Source of the DNA: Macrolepiota albuminosa | Lineage: Eukaryota > Basidiomycota > Agaricomycetes > Agaricales > Agaricaceae | NCBI GenBank assembly: GCA_027475525.1 | Contig: JAMWFC010000116.1 | Coordinates: 248,001 to 312,000, forward strand | DNA: 64,000 nucleotides | Direction of reading: 5' to 3' | Part shown: one piece after another, positions 42,229-53,526 of the stretch | Position numbering within the stretch: position 1 is the first letter of the stretch | Layout: every line of letters starts with the position of its first letter | Notes under the pieces: generated by a model | What the model was told of the DNA's origin: nothing | Seen by the model: only the letters and a program-made list of their open reading frames with translations | Database searches by the model: none | Program-made: the position numbers and the translations under genes

Positions 42229-45200
42229 TTATATTGTGACTACACCACCCACACATCCCAGGAGAGTCGCATCGATCGTACCCTCATAAGTCCTCTCAAT
42301 CCATGCATCAAACTCTTCAAACAACTTCATCGCAATACCACCTTCCGCTCTGACCGCCTTCTTCCCAGGCCACATAGCCTTCTCATGGAGACCAACGAAA
42401 TTAACAAGTAGCTTGTCGTCAGGATTACCGGCATCCAATTTCAGCACGAGATCGATCGTCCAAGTGTCCTTGCCATAGAAGGATGCCTCTTTGACACGGT
42501 GGCGCGCATACTCGCTTGGTGGATTACCGTCCAGGTTCCACTGTAGGACATGGGCATCGAAAGCGACAACTGGAAGGAAGTGAAGAATCAAAACCGGAAA
42601 GCTACGATGAAATTGGTAGACATACCTGTCCAGATGAGCCCAGGATGGTTGATCTGCAACGTTAAGCTCCGCGTCCCGATAGCCAGATCTTTGACATCAT
42701 TGACGGCCGAGACTGAAAAGCCATTTCCAGGGGCTAACCAGGGCGACACATATGTGGAATCGACAGGGATAGCTATTTTATATGCCGTGAGGAACTAGGG
42801 ACTTAGTTTAGTAGGGTGTCTAAATATCTTCTTCTGGAAAACCTACTGCTGAGAATGGGTACAGCGGATCCCATTCCGAATTGTAATCATCCATAGGGAC
42901 AGGGTCGAGGGCAACGGACTCGTTATCACTACTATCGGCCCATCCATAGAGGAAGTCATCCACAACACGGGTCGCCACCAAGTCGAATCCGGGTGCACCA
43001 TCTGCCGAGGCGAGATGCAAAGATTGCTCGTGTGTGGTAATCTTCGGGTCATCAGGAAAGGAAGACGAAATTAGAGCAGAGATACATACATTCTCTAGAT
43101 GAAGGACAAACAACCGCTTCTGATGCATCGTGTCAAAAGGTACTCTCATCGCAAAGACAGCAACCAGCACCGCTGTGACGATGCTCATAAAAACAACACC
43201 ACGGCGGAGGGCTCTTGGGCCGAAACGATGTGCAAGAGGTATAACGAGGGGCAGTGATAGAGCACCAATACTCGCGACGATAGTAGCGATCAAGTTATCT
43301 GCCGGGGCGTCTGCCCCAATTCGGCCAGTCTACAGTCACCTCGAGATAAGACCTACATAACATACGAGACGAGATGTAACCATACCAAGGGAACGAAAAC
43401 CTCCACAACAGGAAGAAGGAGCAGCACCCCGCCAAAAAGCGGGAACACCTGTCCAAGCGCGTAAGTAACAAGTGCGATCTCATTGGCGTTTCCACTGAAC
43501 AGCGGGTTCAGCAGGACCGCGATGAAGATAGGGAGTGCGGAAAGGAAGAACACCGCTGCAGAGCCGACGTCGAGAAGCTGTATAATAAATGCCGAGCCAG
43601 ATTGTAAGAGGATGAGCGCCGTGAATACCGTGTGTTCGCTTATGGGGCCGAGGAGGTGTTGCGAGAGGAGGGCGCCTGAGATCGTGTTAGGTACATCAAC
43701 GAGAGTAAGGAGTTTTGTGCGCACCGAGGAGGGCAGGGGGCGCATAAAGAACAATAGCAGAATACTCATTGGCGAACCAACTCATGCCTTTCCCCAGTAC
43801 GTAACGTAGCAATATAGCAACGGCGTTCGGCACCAACAGTGTACCTATCAGACCAGCGATGACAGCTGATACACCCTGCATCTGTCCGCTCCACAGAGAG
43901 CCGCCGGGGATGGGGTTTTTGTATGTTGATATGACGAAGGAAATAGTGGCAAAAAAGAGGAAAGTGTAGATGATCTTAGCGGTTTTAAAGGAGTAGATGA
44001 AAAAATGTCCTAGGTAGGAATAGAACACGGTTGTAGGCCGGGTATATGTGGTGAGGGTGGGTATAGGTGAACCTTCGGCTGAGAGGTAGCGGAGTAGAGC
44101 GAGAGTGTTTTCGGCCATATTCTGGGTGTATATTAGGTCCAAATCAAGGGGAGAAGAAGTGGTCAATTCACTTGTGCTACTCCGGGTTGAATGTTTTCTA
44201 CTAGATCCTGCAGTACTCGACATGAACGCCCAGTAGCCTTTGAGGTTGTTTTATTCCTACCTTTCGCATATGATAGAGATAGCTATTTCCAACGACCGCC
44301 ATCTAGTGTGATCGTTAGCATTAGATATTCGTAGGAAATAAAAAGAGAAACTTGCATCCAATCCAGTAACATTAAGGTACTGCTCGAATTGTCGGAAGTC
44401 AGTGCTATGTGAATTTTCAGTTCAGGCGCCTCAAAGGGAATCAAATGAAAACTTACTCAGAGAGAATGATACCAGAGCTGAACACATCATTGGCGAAGAC
44501 TGTTCCGTAAGGTCTGTGACAGTGGTTCATTAGGATAAGCATATAATATGTTCAAGACGGCAACAGATTGACGTGCCTGGGAACATGCGAATAGGCTTGA
44601 ATCATTTCCTCTGAGGTCGCCTGGAACAAAAGTTCACGTCCGCTTGTCCCAGCTGCTTCGAGGTTTATGACGGCGCGTACTCTAAGCAACTTGTTAGACG
44701 ACAGTAACGGCAGTGACAATGAAATTCACGTTGATGCGATGGGGTGTTGGGTAGAAAAGAGATGAGAAGCATCTTGCAATGACTCTTCAGCATTATTGAA
44801 CACTTCCAATGTGTCAGTTAGACTGAAAACGTCCAGGTGGGTTAAAGAAACTTACGCATTATGATAGCATGTTTTGGAGACCAGTCGGGGGTATTGACGA
44901 GCACCCGTATACAATCTAGCATGACCCCGATGGGAAGAGCATCGTCAGCTGCACCCGGACTCGGCAGAGTGCTATCCAGGTGAGCATTGACCAGTACTGC
45001 GTGTTCCTTGCCTTCTGGAGTGCCATCGGAAATGCGGACAACGATGTTTGTAAGATCCACATAGGTCTTATAAAGGCGCTTGCTCATCATGTCAAACCTT
45101 CATATTCGCCATGAGGATTCCACTGGTCAGAAATCTCTCATGGACGCGACATACCGATGACTGCCACTTCCTTCCTGTCGCCAGACTTCACACTCGAGCT

Positions 45201-45636
45201 TCCGACCCGTAACTGCGGCTACCTCTTCGCAGTTGCGCTTGACTGCCTCTGCCTGCTGTACCATCCATGTATCTGCCAATGCATGTTCAGCTGTTCCCAC
45301 AGTCCGATACCCTATTTCCTCTGAAAGATATTTTGCGAATCCGAGAATCCGAGTTTCCGATATTTGAGGAAGGTTAGTGACAGGGTCGGTTCTATTTCAG
45401 TGCATTAATAAATCCAATATAGCCATATAGTGTCAGTTAAGTCTTACAGATCCGTTAATGGTTTAGGAAGGACTTGCAGAAAAAGAAAAAAACAAATGTA
45501 TCATCAGCCATCCGAACCTAGGTCACGCGTACATTATAATACCAGAATGTTGTTTGTACGCAAGATATGGTGCACATATAAGGACAGGCGCTAGGAACAA
45601 AAGAGAGCGAACAGGGCCCCAACGAGGGGTAGACAT
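42229..45636 (-). CDS. Vacuolar membrane M28 metallopeptidase (Pff1/ERMP1-like)
   Basis: A multi-exon gene from ATG 45636 (MSTPRWGPVRSLLFLAPVLI...) to the stop at 42229. The first residues form a membrane anchor. The luminal M28 aminopeptidase-like domain follows, with zinc ligands in VNAHLDSTLPSPGAADDA (about 44925-44990) and FNNAEESLQDASHLF (about 44760-44810). Then come some eight hydrophobic spans (44000 to about 43150, for example FLSALPIFIAVLLNPLF) and a C-terminal soluble domain ending in LGCVGGVVTI. This domain order is that of fungal Pff1 vacuolar proteases. The exact exon limits between 42600 and 43150 were not all fixed. Function in vacuole or secretory pathway protein processing is inferred from the family. 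Confidence 0.88.
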
Positions 45637-46028
45637 GTTGTTTAAAGTTAAGAACAGTCAAAGCTTGCATAGCTTCCGAGGGTGATCGGTGGGTGTTCAT
45701 GACTAATTTCTTTTCCTTCTTCTTCCATTATGATGACCACACTTTGAAAATTGAGAATGCTGGAAAGGTTTGAAATATGGAACGATATGTAAGACCTTTT
45801 TTCTTCATACTTCAGTGTTCGGCTTATTGGCTAAATGCCAGGAGCCCTAATATGTATGTAGGCACTTGCACATGTCACATATCTAACCAAATTGTATTCT
45901 CATAGTGAACATTTACTCACACACTAGTACAAAATGGCTTTCTATACTTGGATCAAATTACTCGGACCATATTATTCGGCCTTGTAGACCACGCAATACA
46001 CTTAAGTCTACCTAAAAAATAGCTCCCA
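45637..46028. other. Short intergenic region
   Basis: The likely promoter of the M28 peptidase gene and 3' region of the acidic unknown gene. Nothing else is seen. Confidence 0.4.
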
Positions 46029-46685
46029 TCAGAACAACTGTGCTGTCGTACTATTTCTCCGATATTGCTGCAGTTTACTGGAATTGATACGTGAGGCAGA
46101 GAATCGCGACTCGCTTAAGTTGTCCTATTCCGCAAGTGTTAGTTCAAATTTAGAGTAGATGCATGGACTTACAATTGTCAGAGAATTATCAGGTCCTCTA
46201 ATGTCCTCGTCTGCCTGGACCATTCGAACAAGTTCTCGCTCTTCCAACTCGGGACTCGTTGGCTTCGTTGACGGAATACCCTCAGATTCATCATCGGCAT
46301 GCCATTCGGAGTCAGATGATACTGTCGCTTGCGATAGAAGCGCAACACGTTTCTCCCTGAAGCTTCTAGCACGGGCCCGTTTCTTCGGTGTTGTGTTGTA
46401 TCCCGCGTGATGTTCTGTCTTCCTCATTCGCCAGAGGTCAATATCAGCATCCACGAGCCTAGTCCCTTTGAGCTTCCGTGTAGGAATTTTCTCATCAGGA
46501 GCCCAGTCGTCGTAGTCAGAAAGTTCCTCGCAGCATTCCTTCTCGAAAGTTTCAACATGTTGCTTGAACATAGCCGAGTTAGTATCGTCGGCACCGCATG
46601 TGTCGCATTCTATGTTGGCAATGTCCGTTTCAGTGCAGTATAGAGTTTCATCATCAGAAAGAGAAGAGCTGGAAGAACGAGGCAT
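46029..46685 (-). CDS. Acidic hypothetical protein
   Basis: Not recognised. From ATG 46685 the frame is open for about 180 codons. A GTAAGT donor near 46170 with an acceptor near 46126 leads to a second exon (DNLSESRF...) that ends at 46029-46031, giving about 210 residues. The protein is Ser/Asp/Glu-rich, with a CDTC pair near residue 30, a PKKRARARSFREKR basic stretch that could be a nuclear localisation signal, and acidic patches. It lies in a run of same-strand genes. No domain could be assigned. Confidence 0.6.
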
Positions 46686-48169
46686 TGGTAAAAGCGGCGA
46701 GTCGAGATCTGCGAGTTTTTAAGATGGGTCTGGATGAGCAACCGTGAATGGTAGAGCGAGTATTTATACAAGACTGTGTTAGATATTGAGATACAGTAGA
46801 TAAAAAAAAGCGGAAACAATGATCGCCACTGGTAGAACAATGGGTGACGACCAAGCGTAGTATGTGGCCCATTCAAGGTATTGTACATGGAAAGGGAACA
46901 ATGTCACCTACAAGGGTAGGACTTCCATCAATTTATTGTGCTCGGCTGATCCGCAACGTCGAGAAGAGAGCGATCCCACGTTTACACAGGTCCCTGCATC
47001 CCTTCAGGCGTAGCCAAGGCGATTGAAGTGGACAAGTCAGAAGAGAGCGATCCCACGTTTACACAGGTCCCTGCATCCCTTCAGGCGTAGCCAAGGCGAT
47101 TGAAGTGGACAAGTCGCACTTGACAACGCTTCTTTCAAAGATCAACGAACCCTGGCCCATTCCTAGAGAGAAAAAAAAAAACAAGACAATTGAGTTGTCA
47201 TGGTCCGCAGCGTGAGTTAAGAGCAAAAATGCCGGGCGGGCGGGCTCAAGCGTGTTGATGTATCATGATGAATGTAGAGTATTCTTTCACCTCAAGCTCT
47301 AAGCTCATGCTCAGGAGGTCTGATTGCCAGGAGCATGATTGAAAACTCGTTACGAAGGATGACTGAATGATTGCGGATTCCAAGGGGTAAAGCCTTTTTC
47401 TGAGGCTTCTTCGTCGGCCAGTCAAAGTCCACACATGAACGTCAACAACCGGGGTCCTTACTACATTCATGTTATCGTATCACGTATATGCTGAAGCCAT
47501 CCCATACTTGTCAAGTGCTGTAAGAATCAAACCTTCATTCCTAATACTCCATCCTGATGCTTCCTCTTGTCATTCATGCTTCATGTTCGCTATAACTAGT
47601 GAGAGAATGAAAGAAACACATGGCTGACTGTAAGCTTATTGTCAGAGGTTGTAGTCATGAATGGCAAAACAATGTCAATGCATGCGGACCGATACTGAGC
47701 CAGATGTCCATTTCTTTTCCGTGCATCTCACCACACAGCATTGCAATGCTCGCTTTGTCCTGTCTCGCCCCCACCTGTTGTCGATAGCCTTGTACGACAC
47801 TACTCCCGAAAGTAAGACTCTCACCCCCGTCTAGAAAATTTGCTTTGAAAGGATTGATATGAACTTACCAAGTTCCTTTTTAATCAGTTCTACTTTTCGG
47901 CACCCTTCCACCTCAATTGTCGAATTATTATCTGCTCTACTTATATTAGGGTCTTTATTAGAACAGGATGTTTACACTGAATAGCCCTCGCATCATCGCT
48001 TCACAAAATAAATAAGGAGGCAGCTTTAGTGACCGCCCTGTCAACCTGAAGAGGTGATAAAACAACAAAAGAAAAGTCTACAGGGATTATTGCAGGTGCC
48101 TCACAATAAAATTGATGCAAAATCGCAATGATCGCTTCTTATCAAGAAAAGAAAGGGAAGAGATCGATT
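46686..48169. other. Intergenic region between the acidic protein and the Nop8-like gene
   Basis: No convincing gene was found. It holds one 77-bp duplication (46962-47115), an A-run at about 47170-47180 and short unsupported frames on both strands. Confidence 0.4.
46962..47115. repeat. 77-bp tandem duplication 7 (intergenic)
   Basis: 46962-47038 recurs at 47039-47115. It lies outside any gene I can support, so it is not produced by coding constraint or a transposon. Confidence 0.95.
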
Positions 48170-50043
48170 TCAGCTATCACCAGCATCACCAATCCTCCTC
48201 CTCCGACTAATCTTCCCGGCCTCTCTCCATCTCTTCTTCCACTCTCTCGTCAACTCAACTTTCGACTCTTCCCATCGCTTTCTGATATCCTCCTCTGTCC
48301 CCGTCCGATAGAACTCCACAGCTGGATCGCGCCAATGCCATTTATTCTCCATCGCTACGTCAAAAATGTCTTTGGGCCTTGCCTTGGTGATTATATCACC
48401 AGGCGAGCAATGTGGGAAGAATAGAGGGAGTTTGGTATCGAGCTGGGAGGCGACGTATGGTGCAGGGACGCTCGGTGCGGTGGAAATGCTTTGAGAGGGT
48501 TCTTGAGGGTGTGATTCAGCGATGGCGAAGGGCATCGTGTCATCAAGTTCCAAATCGAGATCAAGGTGACCAAGAAGAGAAAAACCAGCTAGTCAAGTGA
48601 GTTAGGAGAACATGACTTGTAGTAAACAGACATACCATCCTCTTCGCGTGGAGCAAACAAGTCTTTGAGTTTAGTGACCTCTTGTTTTTCCTTCGTGAAT
48701 ATTTGTGGGACAGACACTTCTTTTTCGACAACCATAGTTTCGTCAGGCGTTTCCCTAGGAGGTAAGGCTTGTGTGAGATCAGCGTCCATGGGCACGACTT
48801 CAAAATCTCCGTTGTCATCTGCCTCTACAACCATCCGATGGCGCGTTGTAATTTTGGTTTCATCCATATCAGAATCAACGCTTTCTCTGCCGACCCAGTC
48901 CGCATCGTCCTTATTTCCAAAGAGAGAGGCAAGTAAATCGAGAGTTTGTTTCTTCTCAGCCGCAATGTTGATTTTGTCGTCTAAAAGGGATTCTTTAGCA
49001 GGAGCGTTAACAGGGGGTGTTAGTGCCGGGGGCGGAACACTCTTGACGACCTCTGATATAAGCGTTTGCTTTGCTTCCTCTGCTTCCTCTTCCTTTTCTT
49101 GAGGAGCCTCTGCATCGCTCTCATCGGAATCATCCATTACCTCCACCTCCAGCTCTAATCCTTTCTCCTCTTGCCCCTTTCCGACATTCATCATCTCCAT
49201 GTCCAAAAACATTCCCTTCAGATGTACACTCCCATACCTCGTCATATCAATCGTCTTCCTCCTCGCACGGGTATCTAGCTCCCTCACTTTCTTCTTCACT
49301 TTCCCACCCTTTCCCTTCGATAAAACTTTCTTGTCCTCGTTAGGTGGAGGTAAAGGATGCGAAGGACGCATACGCATGGGTCTCAAAATCCTCCCGAGTG
49401 GGGTTACCGTCCAGCCACTACGGGTTGCAACGTTCTCAGGAGAGACAAGAGACATGTCCGCAGCTTCAATGCCACCATAGCGACGGCGTTTTTTCCTAGG
49501 TGGTTCGTGGGATGCTGCTTCTCGCTCGACATGTCCGCAGCTTCAATGCCACCATAGCGACGGCGTTTTTTCCTAGGTGGTTCGTGGGATGCTGCTTCTC
49601 GCTCCGCGGTTAACCTATGAGTATTCCATCTCAGCGACATAGTAAATGAGCCAGTATGGATACTAAATACAAACCTATCGGCAAAATCAGGTTTTGCCTC
49701 CCCGATTCTTAGTTTCGCGCCTTTCCATGTGATCCACTGAGTAAATTAAGACCTGAGACCTGTTCAAAATCAGATTGTCTTGTGCAACCTGGGAAATCGA
49801 CTGACATCTAGAAAGTTGTCCCTGGGTCGTTTCAAGTGTTATATAGCCAAACCTTCGTGGTTGACCTAGACCATCTGGGAGACCAAATCCATCAATGGCT
49901 TTCACGGTTCCAAAGGTCGAGAGTCGTCTCAGATATCGTCAGATGTTAACGCTGGTGTAAGACCTGAGATATGTAGCCTTTAACGATGGTTGCATCATCA
50001 GAGCCGCCAACAAAAAACCAGACGAGAAAAGTATGGACCTGCA
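48170..50043 (-). CDS. Nop8-like nucleolar RRM protein
   Basis: In yeast, Nop8 is needed for 60S ribosomal subunit assembly. The N-terminus (about 50030-49770) is an RRM with FVGG (RNP2) and RRFGYITLE (RNP1). The family segment WKGAKLRIGEAKPDFADR follows (about 49740-49690), then a Lys/Arg/Glu-rich linker and an acidic middle. The C-terminus carries DIFDVAMENKWHWRDPAVEFYRTGTEEDIRKRW and ends at 48170 with a basic tail. Introns lie at about 49645-49680, 49760-49805 and 48590-48636. A 77-bp duplication (49451-49604) shifts the frame; dropping one copy fuses the RRM part to the rest. The first exon and ATG are unresolved, and the 97-bp gap to NUP53 leaves little room. Confidence 0.75.
49451..49604 (-). 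repeat. 77-bp tandem duplication 8 (in the Nop8-like exon)
   Basis: 49451-49527 recurs exactly at 49528-49604, inside a coding exon. The protein frame is continuous only if one copy is removed. Confidence 0.95.
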
Positions 50044-50139
50044 AATAGACTTTGATATCAAACAATAACAAACTGGACAATCCTGCCGTTAACTTCTTTG
50101 GTTCATTGCCTTGCACGACCCTCTTTGAACTTGACCACC

Positions 50140-51539
50140 ATGCAGAGCACTCCGTTTACAGTGGCGGGGATGTCGTCCTCGACGACCACACACCATTCCC
50201 CAAACATCAATCCGTGGGGCAGTACAAGTACTGGTCCAACTCAATTGGGTTCTAGTTTTGGAGAGTCGCTCTCACAGTCTAGAAGCCATTATCAACCAGG
50301 TTATCTACTGGTGAGACGTGTCAAACTTCTTGAAATGTCTGTCAGCTAACATAACGCATTTAGTCATCTCAAAATAACGTAGGTATCGAGTTAAACAAGG
50401 AGAGAGGGATATTCTCAACGACTGACTTCATAGGCTTCCCCTCAAGGGAATGCGCGCGTAGACGAGTTGCCTATTGTCAAAACAAAGGCGAAGATGAACC
50501 ATATGCTATCACGAGGACCATCAGATTTTGGGATGAGCTCAATGTTTGAGAGTACCAGGTATGTCGCGCAGGCTCTTGGCATCGAATCACCTGCCTTAAA
50601 TGTTGTACTAGACAAAGAAAAAATGTTGCAGATGAAGACGCGCCACCCATTAACTCCGTCAATGATATCCCCAATGAGATTAGCTTCACATCGTCGTCTC
50701 CTTTCCATGCCTCGAGTAGGGTACGTCCTCGCTTTGATCAGTCAAGCACAATTAATCCACCTTTGAGTGTTCGCTTCCCTGCGTATCACAGGACTCTGCC
50801 GCTGAAGTCCCACTGTTCGCTCGTCGCTCTCAACGTCCACCAGGACCAGGAATATCACAACAACCCACGCAAACTCAACAGCCTATATACATCATCGTAT
50901 TTGGCTACCCTCCAGAGAAATATAGTACCGCGGTGGAGTTTTTTCAGTCTTTGGGAGCGACAACGGATCCAGATCCACATTTAGAGATATCCAACTGCTT
51001 CCGGATAGGATTTACAGATGCAGGAGATGCGTTGAGGGCGGTCCGAAAGAACGGGGAAGTCCTCAGTGGAAGTTGGATGGTTGGCGTTAAATGGGCTGTA
51101 AGTAGCCTTTGCTGATTCTCTCCAATTACCTAAACGTGACACTCATTCTGCTTTGTAGGACCAAGCACAAGCAGATGCTGTAATCAGCCAGATCCAGTCC
51201 TTATCGACAGAGGGTCCGGAGTCGCTCAACGACAGCGTGATGGCTATCGATGAACCCTCCTCTGCCTCGCCGCAAAAAGGATATTCGACTGCGAACCTGA
51301 AAGGAGCAAGCGGGAAGTACAGCACACCAACCAAACTTGCCCCAGCGACTGCTGCATTCCGAAAACACAACCCTGACGCCGTGGTGACCCCGCAACCACC
51401 GCGGGGTTGGAGTTCGATCAACTCTGGATGGGCAACGCAGCAATCGCAACCACAGGTCCAGATCAGTGTACCGCCGGGCTCGAATACGCCGAATAAGGGT
51501 ATGCTTGGACAAGTGTCGGATTTGATTTTCGGGTGGTAG
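50140..51539 (+). CDS. NUP53: Nucleoporin NUP53/NUP35 (MPPN-type RRM)
   Basis: A component of the inner ring of the nuclear pore that binds membranes and other nucleoporins. From ATG 50140 the Ser/Thr/Gly-rich N-terminus (MQSTPFTVAGMSSSTTTHHS) leads, through short introns, to the MPPN domain. Its landmarks are IYIIVFGYPPEKYSTAVEFF and CFRIGFTDAGDALRAVRKNG...GSWMVGVKWA (about 50880-51096). After an intron at about 51097-51158 comes a tail with KGYSTANLKG..., ending in the short amphipathic motif DLIFGW just before the stop (51537-51539). That motif is typical of the family. It is divergent from the Nop8-like gene across about 100 bp. Confidence 0.88.
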
Positions 51540-53526
51540 ATCGAGGAATTGTCGTTGGTAGATTGTAGTAGGTGTCGGTCTCGATATCCTGTTTAGAATT
51601 CCCCCTTCTGCATGTGTGTTTAGCCAAAACGAATTGCCTTGACGGTAAACATTTCTTTGGCCGCACATTTCGCAAGATTCATGGAATGCGACCCAACCGG
51701 ATTCAGTTCAACCTTCATGATATCTGTCCGACCCCGCTCGACCCTTCCAGTGGGGTATTGCGATGACTCATTTATGATATTCCACTATAGTCCGCTAAGT
51801 GGCGGTGTCTAGGCCTAGTTAAGCATATTTGACCCCAGTTTGCGGTAAGCTTGATTTTACCTCCCATCAATCGCTTTTTAATAAGAATATAGGGGATGTA
51901 CCAGTGAGAAAAATGTCTGGTTCTACGGCACTCCGGCAACTTTGAAAAAAAAATCATAGACATCGAAGTCGAAAAGCCCGGTTTTGTCGTGGGTTTGAAA
52001 GATGTAAATATTATGTCCTTCCATAAAAGGAAAATTCTCAGAACCACCGGAAGGAGAGTGCCTTTTCGGCTCACCTTAACATGATAGATATCATCACTGA
52101 AAGCTTCGAATATGTCAGCGAATATGTGACTTACGGATCTATTGACAGCCTATCAATCGGGTAAGTGGAAGTGACTCATGCACAAGCCGGTCACGGTGTT
52201 GCATATTACTTGTTCAGGCGTGCAGAAGGTCACTAGAATGATATATGCTCAGGTTATAAACTTAAAAAGGTCCTGGGCATACTAGATGGTTGACTCAATT
52301 CCGATAATCATTGAGCAAAGGTACAGCACCATCCTAGCCCAAGTCAAGGACTTGAGGCGCATGCGGCTACAGTCTCTTCTGATACAACGATATAAAACTA
52401 TTATCAATCAGTCTTTATGTGATAGATAATCATGACGCCGCTTGTGGCGCACCTCCTGTAGCAGGACAATAGTAATAATATTTTGATCAGTCTTCAATAG
52501 AACTAGAAACCCAGTCATATATTTTCATCGATGTTGGATAACACCAGGATCCGGCAATGTGTCATTGGAAGCATCTCTTCGAGCTTTCAACAGAAGAGTA
52601 AATGTTGTCCGATAGCGGATTCAGCAAATTTCTCGTTATTTCAGGAGTTATTAAGGTGTTCCCATTATGTCCTAAGATCGGAATGTGCTAGAATTGTCCG
52701 CAAGACTGATAGCTCGAAGGATGTTCCTGAATGACACATCCATACAAGTATCGTAAAACTTTCGGAGTGCGAAAAACCTGATCCGTCCTGACAAACCTGA
52801 CGATCCACAGCTCGGACGACACTTCCAGTGTCCACTGTCACGTTTACGAAAAACCTGATCCGTCCTGACAAACCTGACGATCCACAGCTCGGACGACACT
52901 TCCAGTGTCCACTGTCACGTTTACCTCAACGGTCTTAAGCATGGAAACTTGGTCCCGATATCTCATTCAATAAGAGCGTAAGTAAGTCAGCTCAAAACGT
53001 GGCGCCTCGCAATAATCATGTCATTCACTTGAGCAAGACCGTGAGGCGTATCTAAGGCTATGATGGAGATGTTACACCATGTTTCCGTTTGTTTTCATCT
53101 TCTGAATGTCTGATAATAGGTTCTTGTCCCTGAGTATCCCTCACTATTCCGTTTCCGACTTTGGTTTCCGTGTACCTCGCCCCCCCTTGCGATCTGGTTT
53201 GATGCCGATGTAAATCCTTATTGTCGATTGGTTGGTTAACGATCACGCCTAAAATTAAATCACCTGCAGATGTTCTGGGAGCGACAAAATCGTGGGATTT
53301 CCATCCGGGGATTTCCCTCCTGATGTCTTTGCCTAACTTCTGACCGTCCGCAGAGATCTGGAATGCTAGTATTCTTATCGGGATACTTGACCTACCAAGA
53401 TCACTGTCCGGGACAATCGTGTCTTTTGCCAAGCCCTACATGATTAAAATGTCCAAGTTCCACTGCTATAAAATTCCCCTTCTTGAATCGTGGTGGTGAA
53501 CAGTTTCCCCAGATCCTCCTGGAAAC
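51540..53526. other. Gene-poor interval
   Basis: No gene is supported. At 51787-51803 a sequence resembles the start of the gypsy A LTR (16 of 17 bases). A 77-bp duplication lies at 52771-52924. A minus-strand open frame of 124 codons (53058-53432), possibly joined with 53401-53625, has no recognisable domain. The right end includes the promoter of the monooxygenase gene. Confidence 0.35.
52771..52924. repeat. 77-bp tandem duplication 9 (intergenic)
   Basis: 52771-52847 is repeated at 52848-52924, in DNA with no supported gene. Confidence 0.95.
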
